This document shows, one piece after another, positions 19,317-27,815 of a stretch of 64,000 nt of DNA. The notes under the pieces were generated by a model. The model saw only the letters and a list, made by a program, of their open reading frames with translations, searched no databases and was not told the DNA's origin. This stretch comes from Microbacterium esteraromaticum. Its GTDB lineage: Bacteria; Actinomycetota; Actinomycetes; Actinomycetales; Microbacteriaceae. The stretch spans positions 2,604,001 to 2,668,000 of the forward strand of contig NZ_CP118100.1 in the NCBI RefSeq assembly GCF_028747645.1, in the 5' to 3' direction. A program made the translations under genes and the position numbers. How positions within the stretch are numbered: position 1 is the stretch's first letter; every line of letters starts with the position of its first letter.

Positions 19317-19808
19317 TCAGAGCTCGTCGTCGCGCTCCCACGGCCACTTCGGGGTACCACCGCGGGCGCGCCGGAGAGCGACGGCGATACCTGCCGCCAG
19401 CGCCGCAACGGCGAACAGCACGAGACTCGACCCGCGCACGATGAGCTGCGATCCGGCGACGCTGGCGTGGGCGAGACCGGCTCCGCCGATCACCGCACTC
19501 ACCCAGACCGCCGCGACATGGGCGACGACGGTGACGAGCCCGACCGCGAGGATCGATGCCAGACGCGACGAACGCCTGCGCAGCACCGCGATCAGCATGC
19601 CGGCGAAGACGGCGATCGCCACGAGCATCCCGATGATCCCTGGCCACAGCGTCAGCCCCTCGACGGCGAGGATGTCGGTGTCGCTGAAGTACGACAGCAT
19701 CCCGAGCCCGAGAAGCCCGAGCGCTCCGAAACAGGCGATGCCGACGACCGCGGCCAGAGCGACGGAGACCCCCTCCGGCGCGGCGCCGTGGGGGTCTCCT
19801 GAACTCAT
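19317..19808 (-). CDS. Four-helix membrane protein of unknown function
   Basis: A 163-residue protein with four hydrophobic segments at about residues 15-40, 52-75, 85-108 and 124-145, and a positively charged C-terminal tail ending WPWERDDEL. No enzyme motif is visible. A -10-like TACGGT (19815-19820) lies 6 nt before the ATG, implying a leaderless mRNA. It is followed on the same strand by the unknown gene at 18599-19246. Confidence 0.75.
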   Translation of the reverse strand: MSSGDPHGAAPEGVSVALAAVVGIACFGALGLLGLGMLSYFSDTDILAVEGLTLWPGIIGMLVAIAVFAGMLIAVLRRRSSRLASILAVGLVTVVAHVAAVWVSAVIGGAGLAHASVAGSQLIVRGSSLVLFAVAALAAGIAVALRRARGGTPKWPWERDDEL

Positions 19809-19842
19809 GCTGACACCGTATCGGATGCCGTTGTGCGCGCGG

Positions 19843-20844
19843 TCAACGCAGGGCCGAAGGGCCCGCCTCGAGCGTGCGCTCGTACTCGGCCTGAGCCTCG
19901 GCGTTCAGCTCCTTCTTGCGTGCGCCGCTGCGAGCCACCCAGGCACCGAACCAGATCGTGAGCTCGCGGGCGAACAGGAAAGCCGCGATCGCGAGCGGAG
20001 CGAAGGTCTGCTGCTCGAGGAGCTCGACGGCCTCGGTCGGTGTCAGACGCCAGAACGGCGCCTGGAACAGCTGGCCGAGAAGGTGACCACCGTAGGCGGC
20101 GGCGCCGACGAACAGGCCGAAGATGACCCAATGCCCCCAGCGGCCGCGGTTGATGATCGCGCCGAGCAACCAGAACGCGATGTAGAAGATGACGACGGGC
20201 ACCCAGAAAGACCAGGTCGACAGCGGCGCAACCGCAGCCGTACCCACGTTCTCGACGGTCACGGTTCCCTCGACGGCCCCGATGCCCAGGATCGCACCGA
20301 GGTACAGGATCGCGAACGAGACCATCGCGAGCAGACCGATCGCGCCGGCCGTCGCGCGGTTGCCGAGCTCACGCGGGGGCTCGGGTGCCTGCACGAAGAT
20401 CGGCTGCGGCGCGACCACGGGCGGAGGCGCCACGGGCTCGGCGGGGACGACCTGGGTCTCGGCCGCCGAGTCGACCGCGGGAGCGGCGTAAGCCGTGTCA
20501 GCGACAGAGGTCGTGTGCACAGAGGTGTCGACGCTGTCGGCGGGCACCGGTCCCGTCGAGTCGACGTACTCCTCGGCGGGCCCGACAGCATCCGTCGCCG
20601 CAACGGGCTCGGTGCCGGCATCCGCCGCAGCCGCGGCCTGCTCGGTCGTCAGGAAGACGCCGGGGTGGTCGCGCTCTGCAGCGGCGAACGCCTCCAGATC
20701 GGGATCGACAGCATCCGCTGCACCATCGGCAGGAGGAACCTCGGCGCGTGCCGCCGCGGCGGCATCGAGCCCTTCGTTCGCACTGCCGACGACGTCATCG
20801 ACGCTGTCAGCCGACTTGTTCTCGGGAACGTCGGGGTCGCTCAT
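19843..20844 (-). CDS. Membrane protein with long acidic disordered N-terminal region
   Basis: A 333-residue protein in two halves. Residues 1-160 are low-complexity and rich in alanine, aspartate, proline and valine, with no predicted fold. The second half has about four membrane segments, and its C-terminal tail is basic with a RSGARKKELNAE motif. The layout resembles actinobacterial division- or wall-associated membrane proteins with a cytoplasmic disordered head, but no family can be named. AGAGG stands 8 nt before the ATG. It is 34 nt upstream of the four-helix membrane gene. Confidence 0.75.
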   Translation of the reverse strand: MSDPDVPENKSADSVDDVVGSANEGLDAAAAARAEVPPADGAADAVDPDLEAFAAAERDHPGVFLTTEQAAAAADAGTEPVAATDAVGPAEEYVDSTGPVPADSVDTSVHTTSVADTAYAAPAVDSAAETQVVPAEPVAPPPVVAPQPIFVQAPEPPRELGNRATAGAIGLLAMVSFAILYLGAILGIGAVEGTVTVENVGTAAVAPLSTWSFWVPVVIFYIAFWLLGAIINRGRWGHWVIFGLFVGAAAYGGHLLGQLFQAPFWRLTPTEAVELLEQQTFAPLAIAAFLFARELTIWFGAWVARSGARKKELNAEAQAEYERTLEAGPSALR

Positions 20845-20938
20845 GGTGTCGCCTCTCGTGGATTGATCCAGTGCGAGAGTAACGCTCGCGCGAACCCCCG
20901 TGTCGCAGGCGTGCCGACGTGTCGTCAGGCGGGATGTC

Positions 20939-21112
20939 TCACTGCCCCGCGGCTCCCGGTGGTACCGGCGCTCCCAGCATGTGCATCAGCACCGTCACGA
21001 CCCCGGGACCAGCCGGTAGCGACAGCCACAGCAACGCCGCGATGACGCCGACGCAGAGCAGACCGACGACCCAGCTGATCACCGGGTTGCGCCCTCCGAC
21101 ACGTGCGGACAT
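20939..21112 (-). CDS. Small single-span membrane protein
   Basis: A 57-residue protein, MSARVGGRNPVISWVVGLLC onward, with one long hydrophobic segment (about residues 11-34) and a proline- and glycine-rich end (PVPPGAAGQ). It is supported by a clear coding pattern and by a -10-like TACGGT (21119-21124) ending exactly 6 nt before the ATG, as in other leaderless genes nearby. Function unknown. Confidence 0.65.
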   Translation of the reverse strand: MSARVGGRNPVISWVVGLLCVGVIAALLWLSLPAGPGVVTVLMHMLGAPVPPGAAGQ

Positions 21113-21172
21113 GACCACACCGTACGCCCCCGGCGACGTGGCGGCTCACCCGACACGCGCCACACGTCCGCC

Positions 21173-21257
21173 GTTCGCAACTCCGGAAGAACGGCCCTGC
21201 ACCGGGCAGAATCCGACGTGGGCGCCAGTCCGCGGGAGTTTCTCCGGAGTTGTGAAC
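21173..21257. repeat. 85-bp element with 15-bp terminal inverted repeats, intergenic copy
   Basis: The ends GTTCGCAACTCCGGA (21173-21187) and TCCGGAGTTGTGAAC (21243-21257) are inverted repeats matching at 14 of 15 positions. The same 85-bp length and nearly the same ends occur in opposite orientation at 51230-51314. Read in the other strand, the first 20 nt and the last 16 nt are identical between the copies; the interior differs, apart from a shared GCAGAATCCG and GC-rich inner hairpins. It starts 18 nt past the GH13 stop. No target duplication is visible. Confidence 0.8.
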
Positions 21258-21274
21258 AGAAAACGACGGTGCGG

Positions 21275-23176
21275 TCAGAAGCTCGACGGAACGTCGACCC
21301 CGGGGAGCGCCCAGACGGCGAAGGCCGGGCCGTCGGCCGCGAGCGCGACGGCACCATCGGTCGCGACGGCCAATGTCGCGTCGCCGAAGAGCGCCTCCGC
21401 GTCGGATGCCCGGGGCAACGCCCCCGCGGGAAGTGCGGCGTCCGCTCCCCCGCGCGTCGCCAGTACCAGGATGCACTCCTGTGCGCTCTCGCGGACGAAG
21501 ACGACCGTGTCGTCGTCGACGTGCAGCCAGCGCAGTCCGCCGGCCCCCAGCACGGGATGCGCGCGACGCAGGCCGATCAGGTCGCGGTACAGCGCCAGGC
21601 GGGCGGCGACGTCGACGTCGGCCTCGCTCCCCCACGGGATCGGAGTGCGGCTGGCCTCGCCGTCTGCGCCGACGAGCCCGAACTCGTCACCGGCGAACAC
21701 CACCGGCAGCCCGGGGAGCGTCATCGAGAGGCCGACGGCGACGGGGATCGTCCCGGCCGCCGCGTTGGTCGCGAAGCGGCCGGTGTCATGGGTGTCGAGC
21801 GGCTGCATGTTCCCCAGGCGCACCCGCCACGGGATGCTCGCGGTGAAGCGCACGACCGCATCCGCGAAGTCCTGTGCCGTATAGCGCGGGATGCCCCCGA
21901 TCGGCTGCCCGAAGAACCACGGTTCGGTGCGCTCGTCGCCCTCACCGGTGAGATACGGCTCACCGGTCGGCTCGCTCAGCCATCCCCACAGCGGACGGGT
22001 GAATGACGGGTACGTCATGGCGCCGTGCCAACCGTCGCCCTGCAGGTCGCTCGCGGCGTCGTTCGTCGACTCGCCGAGCAGGATCGCCTCGGGATTGATG
22101 CGCAGCATCGTCTCGCGCAGCAACTGACGCACTTCGGCGTTGACATCGACGGTGCCGAGACGGCCGGTCATGTTCGCCACGTCGATACGCCAGCCATCGA
22201 TCGAGTAGGGCGGCTTGAGCCACTTCGCGACGATCGAGTCGTCGTCCGAAACGAAGCGCTGCCGAAGCCTCTGGGACGACCAATCGAACTTCGGCAGCGT
22301 CGGCGTTCCGAGCCACGACTCGTAGCTCGTGTTGCCCTCGTCCGTGAAGTAGTAGAACTCCTCCGTATCGGCGCCGGGGTTGCCAAGCGCCTTTTGGAAC
22401 CACTCGTGCCGGTCGCCGGAGTGGTTGCTGGTCAGGTCACCGATGACGCGGATGCCGCGGGCGTGAGCTTCTTCGATCAGTCGGACGTAGGCCTCGTCGC
22501 CGCCGAGCAGCGGGTCGACCGAGTCGAAGCTCGAGGCGTCGTAGCGGTGGTTCGATGCGGCGGGGAAGACCGGCGTGAGGTACAGCAGGTTCACGCCCAG
22601 GTCGACGAGGTGGTCGAGTCGTTCGATGATGCCCGGCAGGTCACCGCCATAGAACTGCTGGGAGCGCCCCGGCATGACGGGGTCGACCGGGTCGCTCCAC
22701 GTCGCGGGGATCGCCCATTCGGGCGTCGGATGCCCGTCAGCCTCGGCCGAGCGGGCGAAGCGGTCCGGGAACACCTGGTACATGACCGCGTCGTTCAGCC
22801 AGGCCGGGGGCGCCGGGTTGGCGACGAGCGCGAAGTCCTCGGCGTCGAGCGTCTCGCCGCGGTGCAGCCCGCTCTGGTTGAGCCACTCGACCGTGCCATC
22901 ATCGTGAACCAGCACGAACCGGTAGCCGTGCCGGGGGTTGCGCACGGTGATCGGCGCCTGCCACCACTCCCAGCCGTCGACCGACCCGATGCGCTCGGCG
23001 TCGGTCCACTCGGGCTCATGGTCGGGATTGGAGCGGGTGCGCACGGCACGCAGCGGGCCGTAGCCGGCGGGCACGCGCAGCCGGACGGTAACGACTTCGC
23101 CGAGGGTGGGCGCATCGTTCGAGACGTGCAGAGGGGAGCCGTCGTGGTGCGGGGTGCGCGGGTGCATCGCGGTCAC
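21275..23176 (-). CDS. GH13 alpha-amylase-family glycoside hydrolase (maltodextrin)
   Basis: A 633-residue cytoplasmic hydrolase of family GH13. A beta-sandwich N-domain (about 20-120, FVLVHDDGTVEWLNQ) is followed by the TIM barrel with DLTSNH (247-252), nucleophile D332 in GWRIDVAN, acid/base E369 in LLGEST and the third acid D464 in LDTHDT. There is no signal peptide. Together with the N-domain, this fits the cyclomaltodextrinase or neopullulanase group acting on imported maltodextrins. The GTG at 23176 overlaps the malG stop by 4 bases, so it is the last gene of the mal operon. Confidence 0.92.
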   Translation of the reverse strand: MTAMHPRTPHHDGSPLHVSNDAPTLGEVVTVRLRVPAGYGPLRAVRTRSNPDHEPEWTDAERIGSVDGWEWWQAPITVRNPRHGYRFVLVHDDGTVEWLNQSGLHRGETLDAEDFALVANPAPPAWLNDAVMYQVFPDRFARSAEADGHPTPEWAIPATWSDPVDPVMPGRSQQFYGGDLPGIIERLDHLVDLGVNLLYLTPVFPAASNHRYDASSFDSVDPLLGGDEAYVRLIEEAHARGIRVIGDLTSNHSGDRHEWFQKALGNPGADTEEFYYFTDEGNTSYESWLGTPTLPKFDWSSQRLRQRFVSDDDSIVAKWLKPPYSIDGWRIDVANMTGRLGTVDVNAEVRQLLRETMLRINPEAILLGESTNDAASDLQGDGWHGAMTYPSFTRPLWGWLSEPTGEPYLTGEGDERTEPWFFGQPIGGIPRYTAQDFADAVVRFTASIPWRVRLGNMQPLDTHDTGRFATNAAAGTIPVAVGLSMTLPGLPVVFAGDEFGLVGADGEASRTPIPWGSEADVDVAARLALYRDLIGLRRAHPVLGAGGLRWLHVDDDTVVFVRESAQECILVLATRGGADAALPAGALPRASDAEALFGDATLAVATDGAVALAADGPAFAVWALPGVDVPSSF

Positions 23177-24111
23177 TTCACGCTCCCCGCCGTCAGGCCA
23201 CCGACGATGTACTTCTGCAGCGCGAGGAACAGCGCCACGGGCAGGATGGCGGCGAGCACGGCGCCCGCGGCGAACACGCTCCAGTTCTTCGAGAACTCGT
23301 CTGCGACGAACTTGTACAGCCCGACGGCAAGCGTCTGCTTGTGGGGGTCGATCAGGATGACGCTGGCGAGCACGAACTCGCTGCTCGTTCCGATGAAGCT
23401 GAGCAGGCCGACGACAGCGAGGATGGGGGCCACCAACCGCAGGATGATCGTGAAGAAGATCCTGGCGTGTCCGGCGCCGTCGATCTTCGCGGCCTCGTCG
23501 ATGGAGGCCGGCACGGTGTTGAAGAAGCCGTACATCAGGTAGGTGTTCGCGCCGAGCGCACCGCCCAGGTAGACCATGATCAGACCGATCTGCGTGTTCA
23601 GGCCGATCGCCGGGAAGATGTCACTGATCGTCACCATGATCAAGAAGATCGCGACCATGGCCAGCATCTGCGGGAACATCTGCACCACCAGCAGCGCCGT
23701 GAGGCTGAACCGCCGGCCGGTGAACCGCATCCGTGAGAAGGAGTACGCGGCGAGCGCGCCCAGCAGCACGGTGAACACCGACGTGATCAGACCGATCACC
23801 AGGGTGTTCATGAACCATGCGCCGTACGGGTGCCGGGGGTTCTGGAACAGTTGCAGGTAGCTCTCGCCGCTGACGTCGCTGAACAGCGAGTTGGCGGTGA
23901 GCAGGGTCCCCCCGGGGTTCAGCGAAGCGCTCAACACGTACAGCAGGGGGAACAGCGCGAACACGGTGGCGGCGATGCCGACGAGATGGCGCCAGCCGGT
24001 CTCACGGAAGTACTTGCGGAAGGGGCGACGGGTCTCCGGGGCCTCGCCGCGCACACCGGAGGAGGACACGATCGCAGCCGTGTCGGGGGCGGTGACGGGT
24101 GCGGTGCTCAT
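23173..24111 (-). CDS. malG: Maltose/maltodextrin ABC transporter permease MalG-like
   Basis: Inner-membrane permease subunit of a carbohydrate ABC importer, 312 residues with six membrane segments. The coupling-helix EAA motif reads EAAKIDGAGHARIFFTIILR near residue 210. It follows the malF stop by 1 nt and overlaps the GH13 gene by 4 bases. The ATPase subunit is not in this cluster, so it probably uses a shared MsiK-type ATPase encoded elsewhere, as is common in actinobacteria (inference). Confidence 0.92.
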   Translation of the reverse strand: MSTAPVTAPDTAAIVSSSGVRGEAPETRRPFRKYFRETGWRHLVGIAATVFALFPLLYVLSASLNPGGTLLTANSLFSDVSGESYLQLFQNPRHPYGAWFMNTLVIGLITSVFTVLLGALAAYSFSRMRFTGRRFSLTALLVVQMFPQMLAMVAIFLIMVTISDIFPAIGLNTQIGLIMVYLGGALGANTYLMYGFFNTVPASIDEAAKIDGAGHARIFFTIILRLVAPILAVVGLLSFIGTSSEFVLASVILIDPHKQTLAVGLYKFVADEFSKNWSVFAAGAVLAAILPVALFLALQKYIVGGLTAGSVK

Positions 24112-24112
24112 G

Positions 24113-25720
24113 TCAGTTCAGATCCTCCAGTGCCTTGGTGCGCCGGAACGCGATCACCGAGATGGTCGCGACCAGGATGAAGATGATGATCGAGAACGCG
24201 CTCGCGAGTCCGTAGTCGGAGCTCGAACCGACGAAAGCGACCTTGTAGACCATCGTGATGAGGATGTCGGTCGCACCGACGTTCACTCCGGCGGTGACGT
24301 CGCGAGGGCCACCACCGGTGAGCATGTAGATCAGGCTGAAGTTGTTGAAGTTGAAGGCGAACGACGAGATCAGCAACGGCGCGACCGCGACGAACAGCAG
24401 CGGCAGCTTGATCGAGCGGAAGATCTGCCAGGCGCTGGCCCCGTCCACGCGCGCGGCCTCCTGCACGTCATCCGGGATGGACTGCAGCGCACCCGTGCAG
24501 ATCAGGAACATGTACGGGAACCCGAGCCAGAGGTTCACCAGAATGATGCTGAACTTCGCCAGCCACTCATTGGTGAGCCAGGGTATGTCGGCGCCGCCGA
24601 ACAGCACGACGTTGATGAACCCGAACTCCTGGTTCATCATGCCCGCCCACACCAGCGCCGAGAGGAAGCCGGGGAAGGCGTACGGCAGGATCATGATCAC
24701 GCGGTAGTACTTCTTCGACTTCATGCGCGGATCGTTGAACACGATCGCCAGGAACAGTCCGAGCGCGAAGCAGGTGAACACCGAGAGGAATGCGAAGACG
24801 AACGTCCAGATCAGCACCGAGATGAACGGGCCGCGGATGGATTCCTCGGTGAATGCGCGGGTGAAGTTGTCGAACCCGACGTTGATCTTCCAGCCCGGCT
24901 TGAGTTCGGTGCCGTCGGATGCCGTGAACGCGCCGGTTCCGATGTCGGAGTAGACGACGCCGCTGCGAGTGTCGGTCATCGTGCTGGCGTCTTCGTCGTA
25001 CACGAGTGCGGAGGTGTAGACGTAGGCGCTGGAACCGTCGGGCGTGCGCAGTGCGCCGTCGTTCGGGTCGTCGCTCAGCGGCACCGTCATGTCCGCGATC
25101 CGCTGCTGGTCGGCGACGATCTGGGCGAAGCCGAGGGAGTTGTATCCCTCGAGGCCGACCGCTTTGTCGCCGTCCATCTGCGCCCCGTCGACCTCTTCGA
25201 GGGGCCGTTCGACACCACCGACCGAGACGGTTCCGTCGGGCGCGGTGACCAGGAATGAGAGCTCACCGAGGCGCTCGACCACGGTGAGGTCGTACGCCGG
25301 AGAGTCCGGCACGCGTTCCTGCGCCGACAGCATGAGCGAGTTCACGGCGCTCTGCTTGTCGCTGTTGTGCCCCGTGCCGTAGTTCGTGAAGGCGACGTAG
25401 CCGGTGTAGACGGCTGCGAAGACCTGGAAGACGAAGAGGAACACCAGACCCGGCATGAGGTACTTCGCCGGAAGCTTGCCGCGGCCGAAGTAGATCCAGA
25501 CGGCGAGCGCCGCGACAGCCATGACGATGACCGCCACCACCCACTGTCCGGTGCGCGCGAGCACCAGTGCGGCGTACAGGCCCAGCGCCAGGATCAGTCC
25601 CAGCACCACGACCTTGAACAGCATCAGGCCCCAACCGCCGCTGGCTGCATCCGCGATGCGGGAGGCGCGCCGCTGGCGCGCAGTCGGTGGCGTAGGTGGC
25701 TGCGGATCGGTGATCGTCAT
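24113..25720 (-). CDS. malF: Maltose/maltodextrin ABC transporter permease MalF-like
   Basis: A 535-residue permease partner of MalG. Early membrane segments are followed by a large extracytoplasmic domain (about residues 100-260), the P2-like insertion that identifies MalF rather than a generic sugar permease. The C-terminal permease core has the EAA motif [20 protein letters not shown]. The ATG at 25720 is preceded by GAGGAA and removes 32 unlikely upstream residues. It is 105 nt downstream of malE with a hairpin between. Confidence 0.93.
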   Translation of the reverse strand: MTITDPQPPTPPTARQRRASRIADAASGGWGLMLFKVVVLGLILALGLYAALVLARTGQWVVAVIVMAVAALAVWIYFGRGKLPAKYLMPGLVFLFVFQVFAAVYTGYVAFTNYGTGHNSDKQSAVNSLMLSAQERVPDSPAYDLTVVERLGELSFLVTAPDGTVSVGGVERPLEEVDGAQMDGDKAVGLEGYNSLGFAQIVADQQRIADMTVPLSDDPNDGALRTPDGSSAYVYTSALVYDEDASTMTDTRSGVVYSDIGTGAFTASDGTELKPGWKINVGFDNFTRAFTEESIRGPFISVLIWTFVFAFLSVFTCFALGLFLAIVFNDPRMKSKKYYRVIMILPYAFPGFLSALVWAGMMNQEFGFINVVLFGGADIPWLTNEWLAKFSIILVNLWLGFPYMFLICTGALQSIPDDVQEAARVDGASAWQIFRSIKLPLLFVAVAPLLISSFAFNFNNFSLIYMLTGGGPRDVTAGVNVGATDILITMVYKVAFVGSSSDYGLASAFSIIIFILVATISVIAFRRTKALEDLN

Positions 25721-25784
25721 CGGCGTTCCTCGTCGAGGTGGGTTGCTATCACGGCAGGTCGGCGATGGCATCCGTCGGGATGCC

Positions 25785-25818
25785 GGGTGGGGAGGCGTCT
25801 TGCGGCGCTTCCCCACCC
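25785..25818 (-). terminator. Intercistronic hairpin between malE and malF
   Basis: GGGTGGGG and CCCCACCC form the main stem, extended by a second GCG/CGC stem around a loop of about 8 nt. It lies just after the malE stop. A strong hairpin here is well known in mal operons, where it protects the malE message and lowers permease synthesis, so that binding protein is in excess. Confidence 0.65.
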
Positions 25819-25825
25819 GTCCGCG

Positions 25826-27079
25826 TCACTCGCTGATCGCGCCCTGGATGTCTGCGGTCATCTTCTCCCACAGCGCAGCCGGATCGCCACCGCTTCCGTT
25901 GATGATGGCTGCCTCGGTCACGCCCCAGTACTGCCACACGGCGCCCATCTCGGGGATGCTGGGCATCGGAACCGCGTTGACACCGACCTCACCGAAGCCG
26001 GCGGTGATCGGGTCGCCCGCGACGGCGGCTTCGAAAGCGCTGGTCAGCGCGGGGGCACGGCCACCGACCTCGTACAGAGCGGTCTGCACCTCTTCGGAAC
26101 CGACGTAGTTCAGCAGGAACTCATTGGCTGCGAGCTTGTTCTCGCTCTCAGCGCTGAGGAAGAAGCCCTGCACACCGGCGAACGGCTGTGCGTCCTGACC
26201 GCCGGCCGACGGGATCATGTCGACGGCCACGTTCAGGCCCGCCTCGACCGCCGACGGCGCGTTCCACGGTCCGGTGAGGAAGAACGGCGCCTTACCCGAG
26301 TTGAAGTTCTCCTTGGCGAGGTCGCCGGTGATGTTGGTGTTGAAGACACCGGCCTCGCCCTGCTCGGCGAGCCATCCGGCGAACTCCTTGCCGCCGTCGT
26401 TGCCGATCTGCAGGTCGTCCGGGTTGTAGCTGCCGTCGGCGTTCTGGCCGAAGACGGGGGCGCCGAACGAGGTCTGGAAGGGGTACAGGTGGTACGGGTC
26501 GGCGGCCTCGGGGTCGAGTCCGACGAGGAAGGCGTACTCTGTGCCGGCCGCTTCGCCCTTGGCGATCATGTCGTCGAAGTCGGTGGGCGCTTCGGCGACC
26601 AGGTCGGTGTTGCGCAGCAGTCCGATGTTCTCGATGGCGTAGGGAACGCCGTAGACCTGACCGTTGTAGCTGAATGCATCGAGCGCCACCTGCTCGAACT
26701 CCCCTGCGCGGTCGCCGAGCTCGACCGGTGCGGCAACACCGTTCTCGACGAGGACGCCGAGCCAGTCGTGTGCGCCCACGATCACGTCAGGGCCCTTGCC
26801 CGTGGGGACCTGCTGCACGAACTGGTCGCGGATCTCGCCGAACTCCTTCTGCACGAGAGACACCTTCACGCCGGTGTCCGCGGTGAAGTCGGCGGCGGCG
26901 TCTTCCATCACACCGGCGCGGTCGGCGTCGACCCAGACGGTGATCTGGCCCGAGAAGTCGGTCGTGTTGCCCGAATCACCCTCGCCCGCAGGCGAGTCGG
27001 ATGCGCAGCCGGTCAGGACGATTGCGGACGTGGCGGCGATGGCGCCGAACGCGAGGATGCTCCTCTTGTTCACCTTCAT
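25826..27079 (-). CDS. malE: Maltose/maltodextrin-binding lipoprotein
   Basis: Extracellular solute-binding protein of family 1, 417 residues. The N-terminal lipoprotein signal ends in LTGC with the lipid-bearing cysteine at residue 25; the mature protein begins with a Ser/Gly/Asp-rich linker followed by [20 protein letters not shown], the usual binding-protein opening. GAGAGG precedes the ATG at 27079. It is the first gene of the malE-malF-malG-GH13 operon, with operators upstream at 27115 and 27212. Confidence 0.93.
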   Translation of the reverse strand: MKVNKRSILAFGAIAATSAIVLTGCASDSPAGEGDSGNTTDFSGQITVWVDADRAGVMEDAAADFTADTGVKVSLVQKEFGEIRDQFVQQVPTGKGPDVIVGAHDWLGVLVENGVAAPVELGDRAGEFEQVALDAFSYNGQVYGVPYAIENIGLLRNTDLVAEAPTDFDDMIAKGEAAGTEYAFLVGLDPEAADPYHLYPFQTSFGAPVFGQNADGSYNPDDLQIGNDGGKEFAGWLAEQGEAGVFNTNITGDLAKENFNSGKAPFFLTGPWNAPSAVEAGLNVAVDMIPSAGGQDAQPFAGVQGFFLSAESENKLAANEFLLNYVGSEEVQTALYEVGGRAPALTSAFEAAVAGDPITAGFGEVGVNAVPMPSIPEMGAVWQYWGVTEAAIINGSGGDPAALWEKMTADIQGAISE

Positions 27080-27114
27080 TGGTGTGCCTCTCTCGATGCG
27101 TGGACCTGCAGACC

Positions 27115-27128
27115 TGCAAGCGCTTACA
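27115..27128. promoter_or_regulatory. LacI/GalR-family operator 1 (malE promoter)
   Basis: TGTAAGCGCTTGCA (minus strand) fits the LacI-family pattern TG.AA.CG.TT.CA with the central CG. It begins directly at the end of the -10 hexamer of the malE promoter, covering the transcription start, a classic repression position. Confidence 0.7.
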
Positions 27129-27157
27129 GTATGCCTGGCAAGCATGCTGTTCCGCAA
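27128..27157 (-). promoter_or_regulatory. malE operon promoter
   Basis: On the minus strand -35 TTGCGG (27152-27157) and -10 CATACT (27128-27133) are 18 nt apart, giving a start near 27121 and a leader of about 42 nt to the malE ATG. The operator at 27115-27128 overlaps the start point. Confidence 0.5.
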
Positions 27158-27211
27158 TGCCTCCGCGGACTGATACCGAGCCGTGATGGCGTCGCGAACC
27201 GCATATCGGTA

Positions 27212-27225
27212 TGGAAACGCTTCCA
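27212..27225. promoter_or_regulatory. LacI/GalR-family operator 2
   Basis: TGGAAACGCTTCCA is near-palindromic and matches TG.AA.CG.TT.CA. It lies 97 bp centre to centre from operator 1, upstream of malE, and also covers the -35 position of the divergent yajQ promoter. It could allow looping for malE repression or tie yajQ to the same regulator. No lacI-type gene is present in the window. Confidence 0.65.
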
Positions 27226-27241
27226 CACCGGCGCTCTTGGA

Positions 27242-27247
27242 TACACT
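27242..27247 (+). promoter_or_regulatory. -10 element of the leaderless yajQ promoter
   Basis: TACACT ends 6 nt before the yajQ ATG, so transcription should begin at or next to the A of the start codon. No ribosome binding site exists in the preceding bases, which supports a leaderless message. Confidence 0.6.
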
Positions 27248-27253
27248 GCGTGT

Positions 27254-27742
27254 ATGGCTGACAGCTCTTTCGACATCGTCTCCAAGGTCGACCACCAGGA
27301 GGCCGAGAACGCTCTGAACCAGGCCCGCAAGGAGGTCGAGCAGCGCTACGACTTCAAGGGCACCGACGCGTCCATCGCTTGGAGCGGCGAGCAGATCCTC
27401 ATCAAGGCCAATTCCGAGGAGCGCGCGAAGGCCGTCCTGGACGTGTTCCAGACCAAACTCATCAAGCGGGGCATCTCGCTGAAGAGCCTCGACACCGGCG
27501 AGCCCTTCGCGAGCGGCAAGGAGTTCCGGATCGTCTCCTCGCTCAAGGACGGCATCTCGAGCGAGAACGCGAAGAAGATCAGCAAGATCATCCGCGACGA
27601 GGGCCCCAAGGGCGTCAAGAGCCAGATCCAGGGCGATGAGCTGCGCGTGCAGTCCAAGAGCCGCGACGACCTCCAGCAGGTGATCGCTCTGCTCAAGGGC
27701 TCCGACCTCGAGGTCGACCTGCAGTTCGTGAACTACCGCTGA
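27254..27742 (+). CDS. YajQ-family nucleotide-binding protein
   Basis: A 162-residue member of the YajQ family (UPF0234), which binds nucleotides and in some bacteria acts as a cyclic-di-GMP effector. The start [20 protein letters not shown], the core [12 protein letters not shown] and the ending VDLQFVNYR are highly conserved. The gene is alone on the plus strand, leaderless, divergent from malE and ended by a strong palindromic terminator. Its target in actinobacteria is not known. Confidence 0.93.
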   Translation: MADSSFDIVSKVDHQEAENALNQARKEVEQRYDFKGTDASIAWSGEQILIKANSEERAKAVLDVFQTKLIKRGISLKSLDTGEPFASGKEFRIVSSLKDGISSENAKKISKIIRDEGPKGVKSQIQGDELRVQSKSRDDLQQVIALLKGSDLEVDLQFVNYR

Positions 27743-27755
27743 CCGACAGCACTCA

Positions 27756-27801
27756 GACACAGAGGCGGGCCCGTGCGATCGCACGGGCCCGCCTCTGTGT
27801 C
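27756..27801. terminator. Bidirectional terminator, 46-bp perfect palindrome
   Basis: Twenty-one base pairs with perfect arms (GACACAGAGGCGGGCCCGTG plus one C, and the reverse complement) flank a GATC loop. It lies between the convergent yajQ (stop 27742) and the alcohol dehydrogenase gene (stop 27816). There is no T-run, but the stem is long enough to stop transcription from both sides. Confidence 0.8.
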
Positions 27802-27815
27802 TCTGCGGACGGGGA

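Noticed and set aside
21173..21257. The intergenic 85-bp copy as a simple terminator of the GH13 gene
   Set aside because: The arms are at the far ends with an unpaired 55-nt centre, and the same element occurs inside a coding region, so a mobile repeat explains it better.
25127..27079. A malK ATPase gene or lacI regulator in the mal cluster
   Set aside because: All open frames in 21.2-27.3 kb are accounted for, and none carries an ABC ATPase or LacI helix-turn-helix.
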